A stretch of DNA of 26,337 bases from an uncultured Alphaproteobacteria bacterium (GTDB lineage: Bacteria; Pseudomonadota; Alphaproteobacteria; Puniceispirillales; Puniceispirillaceae). Shown here one piece after another: positions 7,400-14,213 of this stretch (position 1 is its first letter; each line of letters opens with the position of its first letter). The DNA is taken from the NCBI GenBank assembly GCA_937924895.1, contig CALEYP010000038.1, positions 1 to 26,337 of the forward strand, given 5' to 3'. The notes under the pieces were generated by a model. The model was not told where the DNA came from. It worked only from the letters and a program-made list of their open reading frames with translations, and searched no databases. Made by a program: the position numbers and the translations under genes.

Positions 7400-8227
7400 A
7401 TGGCTAATCGTATTTCTCAAAGCTTTGCAGCGGCGCAACAGGCCGGACGAGGTATCCTTGGCGTTTTTGTCTCAGCGGGCGACCCGTCTGAGGCGTTATG
7501 TGTCGATATATTGGATGAAATTGTAGCAGGTGGTGCTGATGTCATCGAATTAGGCATGCCCTTTTCTGATCCAATGGCGGATGGTCCTGCCATTCAGGCG
7601 GCCAGCCTGCGTGCTATCAAAGCGGGCATGACATTGGAAAAGACATTGCAAATTGCCGCTGATTTCCGTCACCGTCATCCTGATATCCCGCTCATCCTTA
7701 TGGGGTATTTTAACCCCATTTATATTTACGGGCGCGATGCCTTTCTGGCCAAAGCCAAAGAGGCTGGGGTCGATGGTTTGATCATTGTTGATTTGCCGCC
7801 AGAGGAAGATGGTGAGCTATGTGATCCGGCAAGAGAGGCAGGCCTTGATTTCATTCGCCTCACAACACCAACAACAAAAGGCGGACGCCTCACACGCGTG
7901 TTGGAAAAAGCTGGCGGCTTTGTCTATTACGTGTCTATCACAGGTATCACAGGCACCAAGAGTGCTGGCGCAGATAGCATCAAAGCAGCGGTCGCCGATA
8001 TTAGAGCCGCAACAGAACTCCCTGTGGTCACTGGTTTTGGCATTCGTACGCCTGAACAGGCGGCAGAAGCGGCCACCCTCTCAGATGGTGCCATTGTGGG
8101 ATCCGCTGTAGTTGATATTATTGCCCAAAACATCGATGATGCAGGCGTCCCCTCTGCCGATATTCCGCAGAAAATTGGGGCCTTTGTTGCTGATATGGCA
8201 AAAGCCATTGCCGCATCAGGTAAATAG
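7400..8227 (+). CDS. trpA: Tryptophan synthase alpha chain
   Basis: TrpA cleaves indole-3-glycerol phosphate to indole and glyceraldehyde-3-phosphate and passes indole through a tunnel to TrpB. The 275-residue TIM barrel carries the catalytic Glu and Asp in DVIELGMPFSDPMADGP (about residues 49-65). It also has MGYFNPIYIYG, VDGLIIVDLPPEE, the FVYYVSITGITGTK loop and the phosphate site GFGIRTPEQA with GAIVGSAVV. GGGA lies 8 bases before the ATG. The 3' end appears to contain the promoter for accD. Confidence 0.97.
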   Translation: MANRISQSFAAAQQAGRGILGVFVSAGDPSEALCVDILDEIVAGGADVIELGMPFSDPMADGPAIQAASLRAIKAGMTLEKTLQIAADFRHRHPDIPLILMGYFNPIYIYGRDAFLAKAKEAGVDGLIIVDLPPEEDGELCDPAREAGLDFIRLTTPTTKGGRLTRVLEKAGGFVYYVSITGITGTKSAGADSIKAAVADIRAATELPVVTGFGIRTPEQAAEAATLSDGAIVGSAVVDIIAQNIDDAGVPSADIPQKIGAFVADMAKAIAASGK

Positions 8228-8237
8228 ACGCTATAAT
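8208..8237 (+). promoter_or_regulatory. Likely accD promoter, starting inside the end of trpA
   Basis: TTGCCG (8208-8213) and a perfect TATAAT (8232-8237) are separated by 18 bases. The start would fall near 8244, about 27 bases before accD. The -10 also forms one arm of a small AT-rich inverted repeat, CTATAA-tcg-TTATAG (8231-8245), followed by GGTTTTTT. That could alternatively be a weak terminator of trpBA. Confidence 0.5.
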
Positions 8238-8270
8238 CGTTATAGGGTTTTTTGGTAGGCGAGAATTGCT

Positions 8271-9140
8271 ATGAACTGGATTACAAACGCTGTTTTGCCG
8301 AAGATTAAGGCATTCGTAAAATCAAATGATGTGCCAGATACATTATGGATTAAGTGTAAATCCTGCAGCCAAATGATATTCCATAAGGAATTTGAAGCCT
8401 CATTTCATACCTGTACGTCATGCGGCTATCATGCGCCTTTGCCGCCGGAAGCACGCTTTGCCATGTTATTTGATGGGGCCGCCTTTGAGGGCATCGCTGT
8501 TGCCCCCAATGCAGATGACCCGCTAAAATTTAAAGATAGCAAAAAATATACAGACCGCCTCAAAGACAGCCGCGCCAAGGTTGATGCCAAAGATGCCATC
8601 GCTGTGGCCGCTGGTAAAATCGAAGGGCTCGATGTGGTAATTGCTGCTTTTGATTTCCGCTTTATGGGTGGCTCAATGGGCCGTGCGGTTGGCGATGCTA
8701 TCCTCGCTGCTGCAGAAGAGGCCATTGCACGTAAAGCAACACTTATCACGGTACCATCAACAGGTGGCGCGCGCATGCAAGAGGGGATTTTGTCCCTGAT
8801 GCAATTGCCACGCACTGTGATTGCCACTGATAAAATGGCAGAAGCAGGCTTGCCTTATATTGTCTTGCTCGCACACCCGACAACTGGTGGTGTGACAGCC
8901 TCTTTTGCAATGTTAGGTGATATTCAAATTGCTGAACCAGGCGCCATTATCGGATTTGCTGGCCGCCGCGTAATCGAAGAAACCGTGCGTGAAAAATTAC
9001 CAGCTGATTTCCAAACAGCTGAATATTTGCAAGATCATGGCATGGTTGATGCGGTCATTCCCCGCGCAGAACAACGCAGTAAAATTGCACAAATCATCTC
9101 ATTGCTGACGCATAAAGCGCGCTTGCAAGCCGCTGAATAA
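8271..9140 (+). CDS. accD: Acetyl-CoA carboxylase, carboxyltransferase subunit beta
   Basis: AccD pairs with AccA to transfer the carboxyl group from biotin to acetyl-CoA, making malonyl-CoA for fatty acid synthesis. The 289-residue protein has an N-terminal four-cysteine zinc finger (C29, C32, C48, C51) and then the crotonase-like core. The core includes the FMGGSMG, GGARMQEG, LMQLPRT and HPTTGGVTASFAMLGD motifs that form the oxyanion hole and CoA pocket, and the late GFAGRRVIEET stretch. Length is typical. GCGAG lies about 7 bases before the ATG. The accD-folC pair after trpBA is a classic proteobacterial order; folC starts 17 bases later. Confidence 0.97.
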   Translation: MNWITNAVLPKIKAFVKSNDVPDTLWIKCKSCSQMIFHKEFEASFHTCTSCGYHAPLPPEARFAMLFDGAAFEGIAVAPNADDPLKFKDSKKYTDRLKDSRAKVDAKDAIAVAAGKIEGLDVVIAAFDFRFMGGSMGRAVGDAILAAAEEAIARKATLITVPSTGGARMQEGILSLMQLPRTVIATDKMAEAGLPYIVLLAHPTTGGVTASFAMLGDIQIAEPGAIIGFAGRRVIEETVREKLPADFQTAEYLQDHGMVDAVIPRAEQRSKIAQIISLLTHKARLQAAE

Positions 9141-9157
9141 ACTTTACCGTCACGCTG

Positions 9158-10426
9158 ATGTCTGAGATTGATACGGTTCTTGCCGAACTTGCCGCTCTTC
9201 ACCCTAAATTAATTGATTTGGGCCTTGATCGGACGTTCGATATCCTGAAAAAACTAGGCAACCCGCATGAATCTTTACCCCCTGTGATCCATATTGCAGG
9301 CACAAATGGCAAGGGTTCGACTGCTGCGTTTTTGCGTGCGATGGCCAATGAAGCTGGTCTGCGCTGCCATGTCTATAGCTCGCCTCATCTATGCCGTTTC
9401 CATGAACGCATTCGGCTTGCTGATAAGCTGATTTCTGATGCTGAACTAGCCGCCTTATTAAAAGAAGTCAGAGATAAGAATGCCGGTGAGCCTATTACCT
9501 TTTTCGAAGTGACAACAGCTGCGGCATTTCTAGCCTTTTCGCGTGTGCCTGCCGATTTAGTAATTTTGGAAACAGGCTTAGGCGGCTTGTTAGATTCAAC
9601 AAATGTTATCGCTCAGCCTGCGGCCACAATTATCACGCCGATTGCACGTGACCATGAACATTTTCTAGGCAGCGACATCACAGAAATTGCACGGCAAAAG
9701 GCTGGTATCTTCAAAACGGGTTCGCCAGCCATTATTGCTGCGCAATCAGACGAAGCCAAGCTAGGCCTGATAGACATTGCCACCCAAAAAGAGGTGACCT
9801 GTCACTGGATGGGAGATGCCTTCCATTATAGCAAACAAGCAGATGGCAGTTTTACCCTTACAACAGACCACGGCACAGTAAACGCCCCGCCCCCATCATT
9901 AGCTGGTAACCATCAATATGATAATGCGGCCTGTGCTGCGGCGGCGCTTGCTATTACCAATCTTGCCCCCTTGGACCGTGCCATTGCTGGCGTTGCCAAG
10001 GCCAAATGGCCAGGCCGCGTGCAGAAATTGGATGCTGGCCGGCTGATTAACATCACAGGTGGCACACCTATTTGGCTTGATGGGGCGCATAATGCCCATG
10101 GGGCAGAGGCGCTAGTCAAAACAATGTCTGATAAGCAGTGGTGTGTGATTATAGGCGCTTTGAACACACGGCCAATCGAAGATTTCATTGCCCAGATTGC
10201 CCCGATGGCAGCACGTATTATTGCCGTCACCATCCCGCAACAAGAGGCTGCTTTATCCGCATCTGAGATTTCTGAAGCCGCTGATAAATATGGTATTGCC
10301 GCTATGACAGCCCCGACTCTTCAAGCGGCGGTAACCTTGGCACAAAATGAGCCGCATATTTTGATTTGCGGCTCGCTTTATTTGGCAGGGCATGTCCTCG
10401 ACGAAAACGGCACCCTGCCAGATTAG
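9158..10426 (+). CDS. folC: Folylpolyglutamate synthase / dihydrofolate synthase
   Basis: This Mur-ligase-family enzyme uses ATP to add glutamate to dihydropteroate and then to extend folate tails. The 422 residues match the family. It has the P-loop IAGTNGKGSTAAF (about 46-58), the folate/magnesium loop around YSSPHLCRFHERI, the ETGLGGLLDSTN segment, the central HEHFLG histidine region and the C-terminal-domain DGAHNAHG (about 307-314). Both activities probably reside in this one protein, as in most proteobacteria. The ATG at 9158 has only a weak ribosome-binding site, so translation may depend on coupling to accD. It ends 15 bases from the convergent trxA, and I see no terminator between them. 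Confidence 0.95.
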   Translation: MSEIDTVLAELAALHPKLIDLGLDRTFDILKKLGNPHESLPPVIHIAGTNGKGSTAAFLRAMANEAGLRCHVYSSPHLCRFHERIRLADKLISDAELAALLKEVRDKNAGEPITFFEVTTAAAFLAFSRVPADLVILETGLGGLLDSTNVIAQPAATIITPIARDHEHFLGSDITEIARQKAGIFKTGSPAIIAAQSDEAKLGLIDIATQKEVTCHWMGDAFHYSKQADGSFTLTTDHGTVNAPPPSLAGNHQYDNAACAAAALAITNLAPLDRAIAGVAKAKWPGRVQKLDAGRLINITGGTPIWLDGAHNAHGAEALVKTMSDKQWCVIIGALNTRPIEDFIAQIAPMAARIIAVTIPQQEAALSASEISEAADKYGIAAMTAPTLQAAVTLAQNEPHILICGSLYLAGHVLDENGTLPD

Positions 10427-10441
10427 ATAATGACAGCCCGA

Positions 10442-10762
10442 TTAGAGGCTTTCTTCAATCCATGACTGAAGCTGTGACTTTGGCATAGCGCCAATCTTTT
10501 CTGCGACAACTTCACCATTCTTAAAGATAAGCAATGTCGGAATACCTCGCACACCATATTGTGTTGGTGTCATGGGGTTTTCATCAATGTTCAGTTTTGC
10601 GATTTTAACTTTGTCGCCTAATTCTGCTGAAATTTCTTCTAAAGCCGGTCCAATCGCTTTACACGGACCACACCATTCCGCCCAGAAATCAACAAGCACA
10701 GGTGTATCAGCACCAAGCACATCTGTTTGAAAGTCTGAATCTGTGGTTTTTACGGTAGCCAT
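10442..10762 (-). CDS. trxA: Thioredoxin
   Basis: This small cytoplasmic disulfide reductase serves ribonucleotide reductase and other oxidised proteins. The 106-residue protein has the standard active site WCGPC (C31 and C34), preceded by VDFWAE, the buried Asp25, and the cis-proline loop RGIPT (Pro75). The length is normal. GGGGA lies about 6 bases before the ATG. It follows addA in the conserved alphaproteobacterial addB-addA-trxA order. A promoter of its own at 10801-10828 should let it be expressed independently of the repair genes. Confidence 0.97.
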   Translation of the reverse strand: MATVKTTDSDFQTDVLGADTPVLVDFWAEWCGPCKAIGPALEEISAELGDKVKIAKLNIDENPMTPTQYGVRGIPTLLIFKNGEVVAEKIGAMPKSQLQSWIEESL

Positions 10763-10800
10763 ATTTTTCCCCTATTTATGCAAAGTGGGCTATGATTTGA

Positions 10801-10828
10801 ATGTAGGAAGTGCGGCTGCCATGGTCAA
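10801..10828 (-). promoter_or_regulatory. Likely trxA promoter
   Basis: On the minus strand, CTTGACC (with TTGACC at 10828-10823) and CTACAT (10806-10801) are separated by 16 bases. This is one of the best matches in the window to the alphaproteobacterial consensus CTTGAC-N16/17-CTATAT. The start would be near 10794, about 30 bases before trxA. Confidence 0.65.
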
Positions 10829-10841
10829 GGGTTGGCACTCA

Positions 10842-11480
10842 TCAATCTGAATGAGATAATGTTGCGAGCGCGTCTGTCATCTGTTCGGCGCTTATGTCAG
10901 TCACCGCAAAATCTTGCACCCAAATCAGTGATGCCCTCACCAGCCTATCAGGATAAATCTGTGAGAGTAGCGCATGGTAAAGTGCCATTTGCGTGACATA
11001 GGAGGCAGGTGGGTTGTGCCCTTGTGGCCGGCCTGATTTAAAATCAACAAGCCAGATCACATCATCATCTAGCACCACCTTATCTATTTGGCCAATCACG
11101 GTCTTTGTGCCGACCACACCTGATATCTGAAATTCAGAGAGGGCCTTATCAGAAAATAGTGGCGCAAATTCAGCTTGAGCCATAAAGCGCACCAGATGCG
11201 ATGCCAATGACAAGCGACGCTCCTCTGCCATTAAGGGGAATTGGGCAGAGGCTTGCCGCGCTACACGTTCAAGCCCGTCAGCGCGAGACTCCGCAGGCAA
11301 CCCCCCAACTATATCCAAAAGATAATGGACAAAAATACCCTCTTGGCGCGCCAACTGCCCTGATGTTGTTGCCACTGATTGAGGTTGTTGCTTCTCTGGT
11401 GGTTGTGACGGCACAAGCGGTCGCACTGGTTGCTCTTCTTCTGGCGGCTGTGAAAACGCCCAGGGATAAGCGGCCTCCAC
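10842..11480 (-). CDS. addA: C-terminal nuclease part of AddA, cut off by an in-frame stop
   Basis: This 212-residue ORF is the missing end of AddA. It lies in exactly the same reading frame as the 900-residue ORF upstream, separated only by TGA (11513-11511) and ten sense codons. It starts with a Pro/Gln-rich linker (near PVRPLVPSQPP) and then has the RecB-family nuclease motifs: the His of GIFVHYLL, the Asp of GQIDKVV and the DFK of VDFKSGRP, followed by YVTQMALYHALL. All catalytic residues are present. If made separately it would start at GTG 11480, which has only a poor ribosome-binding site, or it may be reached by stop read-through. A recent nonsense mutation or a sequencing error are the other options. 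Confidence 0.8.
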   Translation of the reverse strand: MEAAYPWAFSQPPEEEQPVRPLVPSQPPEKQQPQSVATTSGQLARQEGIFVHYLLDIVGGLPAESRADGLERVARQASAQFPLMAEERRLSLASHLVRFMAQAEFAPLFSDKALSEFQISGVVGTKTVIGQIDKVVLDDDVIWLVDFKSGRPQGHNPPASYVTQMALYHALLSQIYPDRLVRASLIWVQDFAVTDISAEQMTDALATLSHSD

Positions 11481-11510
11481 ATCAATGACCGGCCTATCAG
11501 CAGCCTGTGT

Positions 11511-14213
11511 TCATCCCGATAAAGCAGGAGCCGTAGCGCCCTGATGGGTGAGAGTGTAGCCGCCATCCGCATCAGCCACTGCGCCAAGAGATGTCATGCC
11601 CCGCTGACAAAGCTCATACCAATTATCGGCTTGTTTCTTGCTTCTTTTCTTGTTCCACCCTGTGATAAACAGACACTCAGCCGCCCGCGTTAATGCGACA
11701 TAGAGCAACCGTTGTTGTTCAGCCGCCCGCTCTTCGGCCATTGCGTCTTTTTGTTCAGCGATGACAGGTGGCAGCAAGGCTGAATCATCCGGCCAGAATA
11801 AGGCAGATTTTGACTTAACCAACGGGTCAGGTGGGTCCATGCCCGCAATCGTATCAGGCAGATACACCACTGGCGCCTGCAAGCCTTTGGCGCCATGAAT
11901 TGTGAGAATTCGCACCTCATTCTCAGTCATATTACCAAGGTCGCGTTTAATCTCCCCGCCATATGTTCGGCTATGAGCAAGGAATGCCGACAATCCCACC
12001 CCGCCTTCAGCCTCAAAATCATAGGCTTGGCGAATGAAAGCATTGAAACTTTCATCAACACCTGTCCCAAGACGGCGATAAAAGCCATCACGCCCCCCTT
12101 TGGCAAGCACCACTTCAAAAAATGCAGCAGGACCAAGGCTTGTTGATAAGGATAAATATGTTTCTAACTGTGCGACCGCTTGGCTGTAGATACTATCAGA
12201 GCCGGCCTTCACCTTCAGTGCCGCAAATAGAGATTGACCAGCTGGGCGCCTCATCGCCAAGGACATGACCTCATCTTCTGAGAGGCCAAAGAGAGGAGAT
12301 TTTAGCAACGCCGCTAATTGTAAATCATCTTCTTGCAACAGACACACATCACCGAGCGCTAGCAGATCACTAATTTCAATCTGGCGACTGAGATAGAGCC
12401 TGTCGGCACCCGAAACTGGAATGTTATGACGGATGAGCGCGCCACGTAAAAGGGCAAAGAAACGGTCTCGTTTTCGAACGAGAACCATCATGTCTCGCGG
12501 CTCATAGCGCCGGTCCGGCACGTCTTTGGCAGTGCCCGCAATGAGTTGTGCCATATGACCAGCAATCCGCTCTGCTAGCAGGGCATCAGCGCCCGCCTCA
12601 CTCTGCGGCGCTTGCTCTATCGGCGTTGGCACCGCGATATAGGGAGGGTCGTCATCCCCTGACACAGCGTCTGACAAAGGCCATAATCCGACATGGCCAA
12701 ATTTATCTAGGAAAGCCGCTTCGTGCGTATCAAAAGCTCCCCCTAAACCAGACACAGCCTCTTGATCAAGCACATGATTCACAAAGTCCAAAATTGCTTT
12801 TGACGAGCGGTAGGATCGCGCCAAGGTCACCTTGTCAAAATGATGAAGTGAGCGTTTGGCTTGCGCTTCAAATTCTGAGCCTTTTTGCAAAAAGATATGA
12901 GGGTTTGCCCCTTGGAAGCTATAGATAGATTGCTTGAAATCCCCCACCGAAAATAACGTGCGATGCGCCCCCTCTTCTGCCTCTTCGGCAAAAAACTCTT
13001 CAGCCAAAGAAGATAATAATTGCCATTGGGCGGGGTTGGTATCTTGGGCTTCATCCACCAAAATATGCGTAATACCATGATCTAGCTTCCACCTCACCCA
13101 AGCACGCATCTCTGCTGATGAGAGCAATCGGTCAGCTTTGATAATCAAATCATCATAATCTAAGAGGCCCGCGCGGTTTTTAGCTTGCTCATAGGATATT
13201 GCAACCGCTTGCCCCACGCGATATAGCGCACGGCTACGATGAACTGTCAGAAGCGCCGTTTTTTCTTTCATATACTGACAAAGTATCTCTGAGATACGCG
13301 CTTGATACTCAGCTAATTCTGGCTGCTCAGTTAATTGCGCTTTCACAAAGACCGATTTGGGTGTGGCCTTCTGTGTGGTAAATAGCCCTATCACCCAGTG
13401 AAGCGCCTCTGCCTGCGCCTCTTTATCTGGCAAAGCGAGCCATCTACCAAGAGGCTCACACTTATCAGCCCGTGCCTCAAACAGCATCTTTAGAGGGTAG
13501 TGATGAAGCTGATCCACCATTGATAAGGTTAGCTCTGCCAATTCACCTAAGTGATAAGGGCTAATCTGTTGCATCTCTTCTTCAAAAGCTGGCACAAAGC
13601 CTAGCGGCATAGCGATTGCCGCATCGGAAAGAGGTCTAAAATCAATAAATGAGGTGATGTAGGTGAATAAGGTTTGGCTATCAGTCAGCCCGATCAAATC
13701 AGACAATGCCTGTTGCACAGTTTGAGAGGGGTCAGTGAATAAAGCGGAATAGCACTCTTTCAAGAGGCTTTGCTTTTGGGCATCACTGACCAATTTGAAA
13801 TGAGGCGGGACACCTGCTTCAACAGGAAAACGAGATAATAATGACTGACAAAAGGAATGAGTTGTCTCAACCTTCGGCCCTTGGTCATTATCAATCACCT
13901 CTGCGAATAGGCGACGGGCACGCAGCAGCATATCCTGTGTAGGCTGCCCCCCTGTCATCGCGCGCATATCATCTTGTAAATCCTGAGATGACATAATGGC
14001 CCAAGAGGCAAGCTTTTGATTCAAGCGCTCTTCAATCTCAGCGGCAGCAGCATTGGTGAATGTCACACATAAAATACTATCTGGCGTAATATCAGACAGC
14101 AGCAAACGCAAAACACGTTCAATCAAAACCTTGGTTTTACCAGTACCAGCATTTGCCGACACAAATACAGAACGTTGCGGATCAGAGGCTTGAATTTGAC
14201 GCGGATCAGTCAC
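11511..14213 (-). CDS. addA: AddA helicase part (double-strand break repair), truncated by TGA before the nuclease domain
   Basis: AddA with AddB forms a RecBCD-like helicase-nuclease that processes double-strand ends for RecA. These 900 residues contain a full UvrD/Rep-type (SF1A) helicase: Walker A SANAGTGKT (19-27), Walker B DEAQD (about 386-390), motif III GDFKQSIYSFQG (about 423-434), motif IV SYRSSKA (about 464), motif V IHGAKGLQ (about 770) and motif VI YVALTRAAE (about 837). The usual alphaproteobacterial AddA is about 1,150 residues. Reading through the TGA at 11513-11511 would give about 1,123. The start is GTG at 14213, overlapping the end of addB by 8 bases (GTGACTGA), so the two are translationally coupled. 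Without the tail, helicase function may remain but AddA nuclease would be lost. Confidence 0.93.
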   Translation of the reverse strand: MTDPRQIQASDPQRSVFVSANAGTGKTKVLIERVLRLLLSDITPDSILCVTFTNAAAAEIEERLNQKLASWAIMSSQDLQDDMRAMTGGQPTQDMLLRARRLFAEVIDNDQGPKVETTHSFCQSLLSRFPVEAGVPPHFKLVSDAQKQSLLKECYSALFTDPSQTVQQALSDLIGLTDSQTLFTYITSFIDFRPLSDAAIAMPLGFVPAFEEEMQQISPYHLGELAELTLSMVDQLHHYPLKMLFEARADKCEPLGRWLALPDKEAQAEALHWVIGLFTTQKATPKSVFVKAQLTEQPELAEYQARISEILCQYMKEKTALLTVHRSRALYRVGQAVAISYEQAKNRAGLLDYDDLIIKADRLLSSAEMRAWVRWKLDHGITHILVDEAQDTNPAQWQLLSSLAEEFFAEEAEEGAHRTLFSVGDFKQSIYSFQGANPHIFLQKGSEFEAQAKRSLHHFDKVTLARSYRSSKAILDFVNHVLDQEAVSGLGGAFDTHEAAFLDKFGHVGLWPLSDAVSGDDDPPYIAVPTPIEQAPQSEAGADALLAERIAGHMAQLIAGTAKDVPDRRYEPRDMMVLVRKRDRFFALLRGALIRHNIPVSGADRLYLSRQIEISDLLALGDVCLLQEDDLQLAALLKSPLFGLSEDEVMSLAMRRPAGQSLFAALKVKAGSDSIYSQAVAQLETYLSLSTSLGPAAFFEVVLAKGGRDGFYRRLGTGVDESFNAFIRQAYDFEAEGGVGLSAFLAHSRTYGGEIKRDLGNMTENEVRILTIHGAKGLQAPVVYLPDTIAGMDPPDPLVKSKSALFWPDDSALLPPVIAEQKDAMAEERAAEQQRLLYVALTRAAECLFITGWNKKRSKKQADNWYELCQRGMTSLGAVADADGGYTLTHQGATAPALSG

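Noticed and set aside
8231..8253. Intrinsic terminator between trpA and accD
   Set aside because: CTATAA-tcg-TTATAG followed by GGTTTTTT is a weak, AT-only stem, and its 5' arm doubles as a perfect -10. I favour the promoter.
11511..11513. UGA recoded as tryptophan or selenocysteine in addA
   Set aside because: TGA serves as a normal stop for addB, chvI and the addA tail, and all other Trp codons seen are TGG. No SECIS-like hairpin is evident after the TGA. A single internal TGA does not support recoding.
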